A stretch of 64,000 bases of DNA from Hirudinaria manillensis (GCA_034509925.1 CM067528.1:9581501-9645500), one strand, 5' to 3'. Shown: positions 1 to 20,303, numbered from the stretch's first letter. Numbers and translations are program-made. Notes: generated from the sequence alone by a model not told the origin.

Positions 1-38
1 TTAAATATACAATTGAAAATCATTACCTGATGCGACAG

Positions 39-7622
<7,584 letters not shown>

Positions 7623-7632
7623 ATCTCAAAAG

Positions 7633-7638
7633 AATAAA
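7633..7638 (+). promoter_or_regulatory. Polyadenylation signal AATAAA of the twitchin-like gene
   Basis: Canonical AATAAA only 11 bases after the TGA stop. This position implies a very short 3' UTR unless a later signal is used. Confidence 0.5.
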
Positions 7639-8728
7639 ATTTAGCTTGTCATCCTTTTCAAGTCAAATACGATGATGTTGCCGATATCATCATCATCTTC
7701 TTCGTTTTTTTTTCTTTTTATCCTTCTTCTGTCACTCATTCTTACGCGAGGTGAATACTTCCCTGAGTAAGATAATTGATTTCTTGCCTTTAAATGAATT
7801 TCAATTTTAAATAATTTTAAATAATTTAAATTTTAAATAAATTCAATTTCATCGTCTTCGTAATTTCTCTGTCCATTTTCTCTGCTTGTCTAGAGATCTT
7901 GAATTGGGTCGGTCGCGCAGAGGTCGTAATCCCATTGGTTGACCCGATTAGTCGCGAAGTAATTTTGAGATTTTAAATGAAGAGCTGTCTTGACGACACA
8001 AACGCATACGGCTCAAACCGACTACATACGACGACAGCCAACCACACGCGGCGACAAGAATCCCTCGTCGGCCAAGCGGTCGGCCTCGAAAAGGTGCCAG
8101 AAATGTCGGGTCTTTCTTAGCTTCTCGTTCGCTTCTACGCCGGTGGCTCTTTCGCGAGTCGAGTCGTAACCATGGTGATCGGTTGTTTATTCTTCTGCCG
8201 AGTTCTATGTTGTTCAAATTCTATGCATCTACGCCGAGAGGAGCCAGCAAGGGATCTTTTTGGATTAGCTTTTAATTTTTCAAAATAAAAAAAAACACAT
8301 TTTATTTCTATTCCGATGAGCTCAGAATCAGAGATTATCGGGAATTGTTTTCAATTCTTGTACATAACGTTATCCCTCATCTCGTAGTTCAGGTGCTGCT
8401 TTCATTATCATCATCTTCATCATCATCATCTTCATCTCCACCATCTTCTTTACCTTAACGCGTCGATTTCACGAGCTGGCGTCCATCACGGTTTGAAACT
8501 AATAAAGGAATAGATTTCGTTGCTTCCCATGAACTTTAAGAAACAGTTTTTTGGTAATTAATTGCTTAATTTGTTAAATATTGTAAATTGGTTGTAGCTT
8601 AATTGATTTATTATTATTATTATTTTATTTTTTTATTTATTCTTAATATTACTAGTATAATTGGTATTAGTGTTATCATTATTGGCATTAGTAATATTAT
8701 AGTTCGGCAGGGTCAGAGAAAAGACGCA

Positions 8729-8734
8729 TTTATT
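8729..8734 (-). promoter_or_regulatory. Polyadenylation signal of the 8908-10299 gene
   Basis: TTTATT on the plus strand reads AATAAA on the minus strand, about 175 bases after the stop codon of the minus-strand gene. Confidence 0.45.
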
Positions 8735-8907
8735 GGTATTCAATGAGTTATCTAATTATGTAATATTTTAAAATTAACTGACTTCTTAGAGGGAAGACAA
8801 TTTCTTTGAAGTTTCAAACGATATTAAGGGCAGACTTTTAGTGAAACAACCAATTAAGAAAGCAACAAAAAAACAATTTTTAATAAAAAAAAATAATCGA
8901 GAATAAA

Positions 8908-10299
8908 TCATTCAGTTAAATCGGTGAAAAATCTTTTCCTCTTCATCCTGAGAGGAGGCAGTGTGACTTCCGGTCTGGACTTGACAGGGGTGGTCAAAGG
9001 GAGACTCAAGTCTGCATCGATGGAAGTACTGGTCACTTGGAAAACGCTGTCTTCAGATTCGGCATCGGAGACATCGTTGACGGCAGAAAGGTCGGCCTCT
9101 AAGGCTGCCGGGAGAGATCCATCAGCCGGTGGCAGAGGTGATGCCCAGACAGAGGAAGTATCTGATTCGGCCGACGTGGTCGCGAGACCGTGGATAGACT
9201 TTGGCTTCTTCAAGTCTGGCGTTGAGGTGTCAAGAAGCAGCTCCCTTTTGACTGTTCCGAGAGTTAGAGTCGATTGGTTTAAAGTTTTAGAGGCCTCGTG
9301 GAAGGATAGGTTCTGCTTTGATTTGAGAATCCTCTGCGATACGCCCATGCTTAGGCGAATGTTGGAGCGGCTCCTGCTGGCAACAGAAACGTTCGATCCG
9401 TCGTTGGCTCTGTAACTGTTTGTCGTCTCTCCTCTGTGAAAAGCGAACGGTTGAGTTGCCTGACTTCTGCTCGGACAACGCTCGGCAGTTCTTCCGCGAT
9501 GATGGGCTGTCAGCGAATGTTCCGAAGGCAAGTCGTAGCTGGAAATCCAGTGGCCGTGCCAGTGGTTAGCCGCTATATCGGGATTGTATTGACGGAAAGA
9601 TAGAGCATCGAACTCTCTCTCAGAAGCATGAAACGCTGACATTCTCTCGCAATCAGGGTTACGGTGTCCGCCACAAATGGAACTCTGAATAGGCAGCCTT
9701 TCCTCCCTGAACAAAATATTTCGCGATCGAATCTTTTCCACATCCTCAGCCGGCCAATCGCATTTCCTTCCGAAAGGTACCCTCGAGACTTCATTCCGCC
9801 CGCTCGGCGAACCGAACAATTTCTTGAGCGTCTTTCCTTTCGGCGTTCGATCCAAACGCGTCGATTTTTTTATGGAGAAGAAGTCTCCAATGCGGGTCAA
9901 GATCTCCTTGGATCGACTGGAACTTGCAGTTTTTCCCGGAAGTTTCGTGGAGTTATCTGACTCGTCGCCTGCTTCTGTCTTACGAACAGTGATGAAGATT
10001 GTGGCAAGAGACAACGTCGACGACAATGATGACGACGTTTGTTGTTGTTGATGATGGAAAGACTTGGCATTTTTCTCCAGTTGAGTCAAGTATCGTTTCA
10101 GAGTTAGCTCTGCTGGGATTTGAACCGCCTCTCCTCCGTCCGACTTGCCTGGAAAGGCTCCGAAGAGATGTGCCTGAGTTGTGCTTGCCTTATTTTTCTT
10201 GAGGGTCCAGAGAATCAATGATCGAATGTTTCTGTGGGCGGACATGCGGGTGGTCAGCGATCGACCCTCGAATGTCGCGGTGACTCTTACGAACTTCAT
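8908..10299 (-). CDS. Unrecognised 463-residue protein, possibly with an RA/ubiquitin-like N-terminus
   Basis: A single long open frame with ATG at 10299 and TGA at 8908-8910. A plausible acceptor (ctttcag) lies about 15 bases upstream of the ATG, so the 5' UTR may be spliced. Residues 1-80 look like a folded beta-rich domain (starting KFVRVTATFEGRSLTTRM), which could be a Ras-association or other ubiquitin-like fold; this is a weak guess. A short motif at about residues 130-165 (EILTRIGDFFSIKK, then TLKKLFGSPSGR) looks conserved in style. The remainder is Ser/Thr-rich and probably disordered, with a Ser/Glu/Asp-rich stretch before a basic C-terminus (MKRKRFF) that could act as a nuclear signal. 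I recognise no family. That it is coding is supported by frame length in a region of balanced composition. Confidence 0.75.
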   Translation of the reverse strand: MKFVRVTATFEGRSLTTRMSAHRNIRSLILWTLKKNKASTTQAHLFGAFPGKSDGGEAVQIPAELTLKRYLTQLEKNAKSFHHQQQQTSSSLSSTLSLATIFITVRKTEAGDESDNSTKLPGKTASSSRSKEILTRIGDFFSIKKSTRLDRTPKGKTLKKLFGSPSGRNEVSRVPFGRKCDWPAEDVEKIRSRNILFREERLPIQSSICGGHRNPDCERMSAFHASEREFDALSFRQYNPDIAANHWHGHWISSYDLPSEHSLTAHHRGRTAERCPSRSQATQPFAFHRGETTNSYRANDGSNVSVASRSRSNIRLSMGVSQRILKSKQNLSFHEASKTLNQSTLTLGTVKRELLLDTSTPDLKKPKSIHGLATTSAESDTSSVWASPLPPADGSLPAALEADLSAVNDVSDAESEDSVFQVTSTSIDADLSLPLTTPVKSRPEVTLPPLRMKRKRFFTDLTE

Positions 10300-12342
10300 G
10301 CTTTTATGCAGGAGCTGAAAGTTCGAACGTTTTTAATTTAAACAATTTATTCATTTGCAGAACTTAGAATTTTATGACGTACAATAACATTGTTAATATA
10401 AAATTTATTTCTCATGAAATAATCTAAACTTCGATTCTGGTTTTCTTAACATTTACAGAATGATTACCTCAACTTTGATCCTCAAAACACAAAATCAATC
10501 AACGAAAAACGATTCCAGAAAGTACGACTGATAATGAACGACTTTGATGAAGCTCAATGATCGTCGGAACTAAATGATAGCATCTTCCTCCTCGTCGTCG
10601 TCATCCTCTTTATAAGGATCACTCAAAGCATCGTCACCTCTGGGGAGAGCAAACAGAGGCCAACAAAGCAACAACTTCTGCAACACTTCACGACGAAACG
10701 AACACCAAAAGACAACACGAAACACTTTCTGATTTGCTTCAAAAGTCAAACGCAACAGCCAATTACCGACTTCAATCCTTCTGTACTTATTGACACCAGG
10801 GCTCTTCCCTCGAAACACCAGGGCAATTAATGGACCCTCAACCTTCCCGCGAGAGTTGAGCCAAATATTCTGCTTTTAAATTCTTTAAATTTACAAATTT
10901 TTCAATAAATTTAACTGATTTTCTACATCGTTGCAGCCGCGTCTAAAGCGACTACAAAGTGACTGACTAGCCGTGTCATATCACAATATAGAAGAAAGCC
11001 GGCTTAGCGCGTTCCGCTACAGATAGAAGTTTCAATGTTGACCTATTCATGGAGGGATAGGATTACATAACTTAGTACTGCATCTGTAATGCCTGTCATG
11101 TAAACATGGCCCCCGTAAGATGTTGCAACGTGTCAGTCCAAAACAATCGTATCTCATCAAAGGTGATCTTTATGCATCTGTAGTGTGAGTACAGCCTCCA
11201 ATTGGATGACAAAGAGTAGCATCACGATTCATGGTAAAGTAAAACGTTTACCACTTTTAGTTAAAATATTACGCAACCATGTATTGCATGTGCACTGAGA
11301 TTAAGCCTAATTGACATTCTATGATCATCTTCATCTAACTCGTAAGCGTAATCGTGGTACAATTTTCATAATCTCCTTCTACGTTCGTTAAATCATGGGA
11401 CAAAGATGTTACGTAACAAATGAAATTACTTCTCAATCACTTCTTCCATCCATCCGTCCACCCACCCACCCATCCATTCACTCAATCTTTTCTTTATCCA
11501 CCCCTTCACCCAAAAAATCCATCCATTCACCCATCCGTCCGTCCATTCATCCATTCATCCAAGAAAGTATAACCTTAAATTCTTACTAATCATCTAATTA
11601 GCAGAACATAAAAAATAAACCACGAAGAAGAAAAACAAACTCAGCAAAAGGATTTGCAGACGATTTGTTGCCACTTTGGACATCAAAGTTGACCTCCCCT
11701 TCCCCGTAGGGTCGAGCAAATAAACTTCAAAATTCCCCCAACGTCTCATACACATAGATGTACCACTGTTGAAATTGCGCAACGGAAATATTAAGTAATT
11801 ATTTGCAGATAATTAGAGATAATGTCTTCAAAATATGCAATATCAAAATTTGAATTAATGGAAAAATTATTGCTAAACATTTTCAAGCAATTATCACCCA
11901 TTTATTTGAAAATACATTTAAATTGGCAGTCCCGATTCCTCGAAAGTCAAGGTCACAGAATAGCTGAACCTTGGAAAACTGGAGATCCCATTAAATTTGA
12001 CCGAAAGCAATTTCAATCACAGCCACAAACAAACAAACAAACCAACAAACAAACCAACAAACCAGGTAAGAAGACAACGTAGAGAAGCAATATATCAATA
12101 TATCAAAGAAAGGTCCTAATCTGAAACAAATGAACTTCAAATCTCCGTGGAAGGCAATTGAGGAACGAACTCTTAACGTGGCGTGGCAGGGTTCAAAAGG
12201 GGCGTGCCTAATGAAAAAATATGGGCTGGCTTTAGCTCCCCTGCCCCGAGCCAAATGCAAAAAGATTTTTTAAAATAAATTTTATCAATAATTTTGTTAA
12301 TAAATATTAGTAACAATTTGTTTAATTTACAATAATACTTAT
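10300..12342. other. Intergenic, no convincing gene
   Basis: A minus-strand frame at 10570-10818 (82 codons, acidic end EDDDDEEEDAII) could be part of a real exon, but I recognise nothing in it. Degenerate CCAT-type repeats lie at about 11444-11560 and a short AAAC-type repeat at about 12025-12061. No RNA gene was seen. Confidence 0.5.
11444..11560. repeat. Degenerate CCAT/CCGT tetranucleotide repeat
   Basis: Tracts of CCATCCAT and CCGTCC interspersed with CATTCAC and CACCC. It is an eroded relative of the purer repeat at 16060-16240. Confidence 0.75.
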
Positions 12343-12390
12343 TATTCTTCTTCTTCTTCTTCTTATTATTATTATTATTATTATTATTAA

Positions 12391-12450
<60 letters not shown>
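12343..12450. repeat. (TTC)n followed by (TTA)n microsatellite
   Basis: A short TTC run passes directly into about 85 bases of TTA/ATT trinucleotide. Confidence 0.92.
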
Positions 12451-13230
12451 GCTCGTAATATTGTTTATAGTTTTGAGTTTAATTGATAGACATTACGTCA
12501 GAGGGCAGTAGCCAATCAGGGTACGTCGGAGGAAAAGTCAATCAACAACTACTTCTGTCGTCATGTTACAACCAGAACAACTGCAACAGTAACAACGACA
12601 CTGTAACATAGGGTCACGAAAGTACACACAACGACAGCAACAGCCCTGTTTACGACACACACACACACACAAACGCACACGTTTAGGACACGTTCCACTT
12701 GAAAGTAAATACAGAAGATTCGTTCATTGAGATGCAAAGTAACCAAGTAACTGAGTAACGAAGGAAGTGACGCAAAGCAGCGGAAGTCGCGCAAAGAAGT
12801 ACAAAGTAACAGAAGTACATCCGCTGGTCCCATTTGCATTTTCTTTGATTTCATTTATTAAATTTTATTTTTGAATTTCTGATTAATTCACAACATTTTA
12901 CGTTTTAATCACGAGTGTTGTGATTAAGACTGGGGTTATGTTTAGTTAAGCTAATTAATAATTCATAGAATTACGTTAAACTGATTAATTATTCATGAAT
13001 ATTGAGTAGTTAAACCAGTGATGATAACAGTGAGTCAACACAAAATATGTCGATAACGTTAATGGACTTGATAATGATGATAATGCTTTAAAATATAATT
13101 TAATGTATAAATAATAATAATAATAATACAATTAAAGCATGTTTTCGAAACAATTATCATAAATTATGAAAACAAGTGAGACACATTTAACGTAATTTTC
13201 ATGATTACATATCTTAAGGCATCTTTTAAA

Positions 13231-13312
13231 ACACCAACAACAACATCACCAACAACAACAACAACATCACCAACAACAACACCAACAACAACAACAACAA
13301 CAACAACATCAC

Positions 13313-13344
<32 letters not shown>

Positions 13345-13370
13345 CCAACAACAACAACAACAACAACGAA
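13231..13370. repeat. CAA-rich minisatellite (ACAACATCACC-type units)
   Basis: About 140 bases of CAA trinucleotide punctuated by regularly placed CATCACC segments. The plus-strand frame translates as Thr/Pro/Ser repeats but has no start context or neighbouring exons, so it is treated as non-coding. Confidence 0.85.
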
Positions 13371-13674
13371 ACCTCACCAGATTCCAAAATTTCCAGTTGC
13401 TATTTTTATCCTGACGACGACAACAACTTGTACGGACTCGTGTCTTTCCAGTGCTTATAAAGTGGAGAACTTGTGTCGTCGTCTGCGTGTGCGTGTGTGT
13501 CTCGGTGTGCGTGTGTATGGATGTGTGAAATATGTACGTGTGAACGGGAGAAAGGCCTTTGAAGGTGAAGGCCACCTTCGGGCGTTCACCCATTAGCGGA
13601 CTTCTATAAGTTATTTTACGAACTATATTACGAATATTTTAATGGCATTCAATTTTAAACTAATTCTTTTAATA

Positions 13675-13675
<1 letters not shown>

Positions 13676-13751
<76 letters not shown>
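13676..13751. repeat. (AAT)n microsatellite
   Basis: About 75 bases of AAT repeat. A second shorter run follows at about 13790-13835. Confidence 0.93.
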
Positions 13752-13752
<1 letters not shown>

Positions 13753-13789
13753 CCGTGATAATAATAAAGGCCGTGATTGTGAATAAACA

Positions 13790-13821
<32 letters not shown>

Positions 13822-14655
13822 TAATAATAATAATTAATAAAGCATCATCATCGTCAATATCTACGTAAACCAATCGTCAACAACAGCAATGACTCTAGTA
13901 ACAGTGAGATACAACCCGACTACGACGATACAAACTATGATATACAAATTCACACCACAAGCACTTACGAACACACATTAACACACACGCACAAGCACAC
14001 TGACACAACCGGGCACTCCAGAGGGAAAGATAAGGGCCTAAGGAATGATGGGATCCCTTTGTGTCGATCTCAACGACTGATAAGAAACGAAAATGGAGTT
14101 TCAAGAAATCAACGACATTTTCAAAGTCGACTTTAAAGACTTCCAATCACGACATCCACGGCTTGTGTACGAGATAACGGACTGTGCTGACCCTTGGAAA
14201 TATATATATATATTATACATTATATTATTTATAATTTATTTATATATATATAATAACTCTCTAATCGTCAAAAAGATTATTATTATTATTAATGTTTTAA
14301 AAAATTTCTATTTTTTTATAATAATAATAATAATAATTCCGACATAAAATGTTAAAAGTCATTATCTTTCATACTCCGAATTTCTCAGTATGATGGGGCA
14401 TGATCTATCACACTACCAGTACCCCCCCACCTGGGTGTCTTCATGGCAGTCCCCCAAAGCCATTCCCACACCCGTCCCTCTCTTAATAACGGTGTCAAGT
14501 GATGTCATTTTAAATGGAAATAAATTAAATAATTGAATAACGGAGAGGTTAACATCCTGTCGAAGGCGTCTGCTTCTCGTTCAACGATTTCGCGGTCCAT
14601 CGGAATTGACGCGTTCCTTTAAACGAAATAAATTGTATTAATTATATGTAAATTA

Positions 14656-14794
<139 letters not shown>

Positions 14795-16059
14795 GTTATC
14801 CACATATTGGTGTTGTTTCTGCTATTGTTGGCACCCTCATCCTCAGCGTTTTCGTCATCCTCACTTTACAGTCATTCAATTCCATGTTGTTCCTTGAACA
14901 GACTCGACATTTCACACCACGCAAACAAACCGGATGTCCTGGTACTTTTCCAGGTTCAAAGCACTAAAAAATGACGATGAAGAAGAAGAGGAAGATGATG
15001 ATGATGATTATTTATACGACAAATACGTTGATGACGATGACGACGATGATGAAGATAATAATAAAATGTATTTGCCTAAATTAATTAAGATTATTAGGAA
15101 TTGATGGTCCAAGAAAGCTGACAACATCCCCTTCACTGGTGATGCCTCGGGCATCCACCCACCGACAGATTCACACAAAGTAAGATATTTGATATCTTCA
15201 TTTCTAGGATTATTTAATATAGATTGAGTTTAAATCAGATTTAAAGATAAAAATAAATAAATTTAAATCAATTTTATTCTTTAATTTGACGTGAATTAAT
15301 TCCAAGTCACTGCGATAATTTAACTTTCGTGAACTCCGGCATCTGAAGGGCACGTGTCTAAAGGCGGGAAATTGTTGCTAAGAGCGCAGACGTCCTTGTT
15401 ATTATTTAAATTATTCTTATTTAAATTATTAAAACGATTAATTAATAAATAAAGGATTTTCAGTGATTAACATTTTGAGAGAATTAATATCGAATTTCAC
15501 TTATTTATTAGCATATTTACATTTTAATCCGGTTTCAATGCAAATACCAACAGACGTATCTATAGATTAATAGCAGGTTGCTAATGGAAATGCGCGGGAA
15601 CGTAGCAGACGTTGATGTCCTCAAACGAGCACCTGTCTCTACAAGCACCAATTAACCTCAATATAAAAGGTTAAATTATACCGTGTCCCTTCGAGATGTT
15701 ACAGTGTTTATCTCGAGTTGATGATATGATGATAGTGATGGTGTTGATGATGATGATAATGACGACGACGATGATGATGATTGTAGTCGTGATGCTATTG
15801 TGATAATCATTGTATAATGTCTAATAGTGTAAATAAGGTTACAGTCCATAAAGAAGGTTCGATAAGATTACGACGGTGATGATGACGGTAACGACAATAC
15901 AGCATCGTCGTCATCATCATCATCATCCACTCATATTGAGTAAATACTGAGCTAAAAGCTCAAACTTGGCCTAAAAACCATCCAATAATTTTTTCCAGAC
16001 GAAAACCACCAAAAAACACTCGAGCAACGCAAAGCCTGCAAATCACAGGACATCTGTTC

Positions 16060-16240
16060 ACCCATCCATCCACCTACCCATCCATCCATCCATCCATCCA
16101 CCCATCCATCCATCCATCCATCCATCCATCCATCCATCCATCCATCCATCCATCCATCCACCCATCCATCCATCCATCCATCCATCCATCCATCCATCCA
16201 TCCATCCATCCATCCATCCATCCATCCATCCATCCATCCA
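16060..16240. repeat. (CCAT)n tetranucleotide microsatellite
   Basis: About 180 bases of nearly pure CCAT repeat with a few CCAC/CTAC variants, running out into ACC-rich DNA. The minus strand gives long MDGW-type repetitive frames, which are a by-product of a repeat unit not divisible by three. Confidence 0.95.
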
Positions 16241-16505
16241 ACCAACCACCCACTCACCATCCTACCCACTACCCTTACCCCAACCCCAGAGATGGATGCC
16301 TGGAAAACCTGGCAGAGTTTATTTTATGGCCCTCCATTCGAGCTGGCATCAAAGGCAAAGCCAACCTTTCAGGGTCAACATTGCCCTGTATTAATCACCG
16401 CCATAAAAAAATTTCCGATTCAATCATATTCCTTTGAAGTTCTCAGGTGTGTCCTTTCTGGGCCTCTGGATGTAAGCGCTCCATATTATTGCTACATGGT
16501 TTGGT

Positions 16506-16527
16506 GTTATTATTATTATTATTTTTA

Positions 16528-16561
<34 letters not shown>
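16506..16561. repeat. (ATT)n microsatellite
   Basis: About 56 bases of ATT repeat with one TTTT interruption. Confidence 0.88.
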
Positions 16562-16563
<2 letters not shown>

Positions 16564-16782
16564 AAAAATGTTTATCAATGAAAGTAACTATTGACAATAA
16601 TGACATTGCCTTGCAACTCTTACAATAGCTATCGTAGGTATAGCCATCATCATCATCATCTCCACCATCGTCATCATCGTCGTCGTCGTCATCGTCATTT
16701 CGTGAGGGTCGCTGTAAGGTCAGGGAAAGGCAATTGAAAGTTGTAGGAGGTCGCTTTTGATCCAAGAAGTTCTCACTCAACC

Positions 16783-16968
16783 GAATAATAATAATTTATT
16801 ATTTATTTATTTATTTATTATTGAATAATAAATTATTATTATAATAATAATAATTTATTATTTATTTATTTATTTATTATTGAATAATAAATTATTATTA
16901 TAATAATAATAATTTATTATTTATTTATTTATTTATTATTGAATAATAAATTATTATTATTATTATTA
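16783..16968. repeat. 59-bp tandem repeat, three copies, with internal palindrome
   Basis: The string taatttattatttatttat recurs starting at 16792, 16851 and 16910, a period of 59 bases. Each unit junction pairs AATAATAAATTATTATTAT with its near-perfect inverted complement, so each junction could extrude a hairpin of roughly 19-bp arms. The unit is almost entirely A+T. Confidence 0.9.
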
Positions 16969-17616
16969 ATTATATTAAATTAATATCATTATTACGATTT
17001 ATACTGATATATAAAAATCCTTTTGATGCTATTATATTTTTTAATTAATTTTCCAATGCATTTTTATATATTATTATATTTTGTTTCAACACATTATAAT
17101 TTTTGTCTGTCTTCATTGGGATGTCCAACTCACTATTGGGACGGACCGACAGACGTAGAGGCTAATATAAATAGAAGGAAAACTACGTTCCAACATCGCA
17201 CGACTACAACAACAGTCACACAACAGCACAACACAACCACACAAGTATTCCTTTGAGTCCAACAAATGTTGCGCAACTAGGAGCGTGAGTTCCGATGGAG
17301 TTGTATTGTTGCGACACAATTGGAGTTGATTCAAGTTGTCGTTGCTCAACAACCAGGGTTCCTCTGGGTTCAGTGGAGCGTGAAATTAATTTCAAAGACT
17401 GTTTATATTTTTAAGAATTATTTTTTAAATTTAAAAATTGAATTTGTGTAAAACTGTTACTCATCGATTGTCGACAATATTATAGAACGAATAAAACATT
17501 TTAAAATTAATAATAATTATTATTTTAATTAATTAATCTCCTCATTATTAATCATTACATTATTATTTGTTTTTATAAGTTATTATTACAAACTAACAAA
17601 TTGTTGTTTATTCAGG

Positions 17617-17830
17617 TATTGAACGCATCGAAGAATGATAACATTTGATCTGCAGTCACGAGGTTCCGAGTTCAAATCCTGGCATTCCACTGAAGTCCAA
17701 CCGAGCGTGAAAAGCCGAACCTTGGGCGACCCTTTCCAAAGAATTGTTTCAATAATCTCAACTGGGCCTTTCCCCAGGGCGTCGTTAGCTTTTCCAGGCC
17801 CAGTCACGTGGTCGGAGAAGTGTTAAGGAG
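17617..17830 (+). mobile_element. tRNA-derived SINE-like fragment (B-box half plus body)
   Basis: The segment near 17655-17685 reads as the anticodon/T-arm half of a tRNA, with a pol III B-box-like GAGTTCAAATCC. It is followed by a non-tRNA body (ACCTTGGGCGACCCTTTCC and onward) like those of invertebrate SINEs. No A box is evident just upstream, so the 5' end is probably missing. Boundaries are approximate. Confidence 0.4.
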
Positions 17831-19808
17831 GTCCATCTTCAAAAGGAAAATCTCTTCAACCTTATCACCTTCACGCTTCGCTGAACACGGATAGCGACAA
17901 AAAAAATGAAGGAGGCAAGAAATACCTGCCAGAGAGTGATTGGAGATGAACGAATGAATGAACTACTATTACTATTACTACATTGGTAAAGCAATCAAGT
18001 AGGTCTTGGAATCTTGGGTTGTTTTGTTTGATTGAAGCAAACAACGAGAGTTGATTGACTGCTTGGTTTGCTCTGATTGAAGCTTTTGAAAGACGCGTGT
18101 CACTCGACCGTGAACGACTGAAAGGGTAAATAAAAGAGTAGCACCCTCCACCGTCGCCTCTCCGTCTTGACGAGAGACTCAAAACTCTATCAATTTTCAT
18201 CTTAAAAGAAACTGAAACAACTCAAAAACCTGGAAACGAAAGCGAGCCTCGAGCGTAGAAATGCGAGCCTATTTCTGGCACACGCGGACGGGGATTATCC
18301 CCACTCCATTCATTGGAGGGCTCAATTTAAGACCTCCTAATAATCGGAATCAAATGTTCACCATCAAAGGTGAACGACGGTAATGTCCGAGAGTGGGCTT
18401 AAAATAAACAAGTGAACTAATCCCGTCCAGGGGGTGTACAGCACCTGTCCTCCGTGGAAATGTTTGCAGGACGTGTGCCGAGAGCCGAGAAAGAGAGACC
18501 GTGCCTACTCCGGCCCGATCGACTGTTTGTCTTGTTGACAGGAATTTCTAATTGGACCATGTTAGGTTAAAGATATCTTTAGCGCGTGAGGGGAGTTGTT
18601 GAAGTTCGTTCGACCATCAACACCCACCCTCCAACCCCAACCCAACATCCTAATAAGTCACGTGGCCACCGCACGTAACTCTGGTCAGCGGGAGTGACAG
18701 ATTCGAGATTCTATTTTTGTCTCCCACTGACAGCCTCGTTGAAGATGACAGATGGTGAGCTTGTGTGCTTGTGCACGTGTGAATCACATGGAAGCGTGCA
18801 CGCACACGGACGGCATTTATTTACAGCATAATTGTTATTCCACGTTGCTTGGCAACAACAATTTGACAGTTTCCGGGGTCTTTTCGACTTTTACGACTGT
18901 TAATAGGAACGTGTTACACTTAAACGGTCACAGTTCATTAAGCACTCTAATTTTTTTAAGCTTTATTTGTTTCCTTTCTTCTCCTCCCCACTAAAAACCA
19001 CTCCCCGCACCCACTCACAGTCCCCCATTCTCCCCAGGGGGCATCGAATGACTCGGAGGAAAATGACACGGAAATTAAATTCCAATTCAAACATCCTTTG
19101 ATTCTTATCGACCACATCGACTTCCTCGTGACTCATCGCAACGGCGAGTGGTCAGCAACATTTCAGGACGTTTCTTCGAAGTAATAATAGTAAATATAAT
19201 GATAATTGAATCAATAATTTATTTATAATTACTTATTTGCAATAGTTTCAAAGAATATAATGATTAGTTGATGGCCAAATGGATTGAGACCTGTATGAAC
19301 CACATTTACAACTACATTTACAATCACACTACAATTAACGTCCTTCATGGCGAAACACTAATCTCGTTTGAGCAACAAATTAACTCCAAAGTTTGCCTAC
19401 AACAATCGTAGTCGACCGATGATAAGTCGATTTTAAATCTTTAATCGTTGCCTTTTGTTGAGACTCATGTTTGCTGAACTGATAACGATAAGTTCAAACA
19501 TTGAACTATCTACATCATCATCGTCATTATTACTAGTACCATAACCATAATCACCATGCGACCACTGGTAGCCAGAAAGCCACTTTTATGCGATGATGAT
19601 GACGACTACGATGATAACGACGTCCGGCAATTATAAACATTTCATTGTAGAATCTCGGAGTGATGATTAAAGACCTCGGTGAAGAAAAATTAATTCCGGG
19701 CGTCTCCTGGAAACATCTGCCGCGACGGACCCACTGCCAGGAACCCATGGAGGATGCCCGAGATCTCAACTACGAGCACCCCTCTTCGTCTCTCACCCTC
19801 TTTTTAAT

Positions 19809-19824
19809 GGGGGGGGGGGGGGGG
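19809..19824 (+). repeat. Homopolymeric G run (16 G)
   Basis: An uninterrupted run of 16 G followed by CGCGG, rare in this AT-rich region. It could form a G-quadruplex or be an assembly length error. Confidence 0.8.
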
Positions 19825-20254
19825 CGCGGAGCTTTCCGATCTCACAATCATATAGAGGCGATATTTCATCCAATATTATCTACCTATCGCCACAAGTAGA
19901 GTTTTAATCTCTCGAGTGTTCAGATAAAAAGGCGCTAAATCCGTAAGATGGCTCCTCATTCTCCTGACAACTTCGAAACAACTTGAGAGGTCATTTAGAG
20001 ACCACCAGCCGGGCACTTCAAGAACAATATGGCACCTCCTACGGCCCTCTGGGACCACATGCCCCGGGACTGTTACTCCATCAAACTGTCCGCCCCCTAG
20101 CGTTTCAAAGGGCTCGCTGGAGCGCGTTTATTATGATGAATTGACTGGTTCTAGTCTTTAAACCTTGCAACTGATGGAATGAGTTGCCGTTTGCGATTTG
20201 TCGTCAACGGGCGATATTCTCAGAGGATTTTGGATTCGATGATAAATCGAGGAA

Positions 20255-20257
<3 letters not shown>

Positions 20258-20302
<45 letters not shown>
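20258..20302. repeat. (ATT)n microsatellite
   Basis: About 45 bases of ATT/TAC trinucleotide repeat downstream of AGA1. Confidence 0.88.

Positions 20303-20303
<1 letters not shown>

Larger units (their letters stand above)
7623..8907. other. Intergenic, no gene seen
   Basis: Contains the end of the twitchin-like transcript, AT-rich spacer and a (CAT)n-like patch near 8405-8445. An antisense open frame at 7948-8217 has no recognisable domain and is taken as chance. The probable 3' UTR of the next, minus-strand gene occupies about 8730-8907. Confidence 0.6.

Noticed and set aside
8924-9415. 163-codon plus-strand open frame
   Set aside because: Antisense shadow of the 8908-10299 coding sequence.
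14976-15055. Acidic Asp/Glu-rich frame
   Set aside because: Low-complexity GAT/GAA repeat with no start, splice partners or domain.
15952-16269. Long MDGW-repeat open frames on the minus strand
   Set aside because: Generated by the CCAT tetranucleotide array; several phases remain open with no gene context.
16060-16968. Tandem repeats considered as a CRISPR array
   Set aside because: Repeats are contiguous without unique spacers, no cas genes occur, and the DNA is from an animal.
17635-17826. 63-codon plus-strand open frame
   Set aside because: It lies within the SINE-like fragment and shows no protein features.
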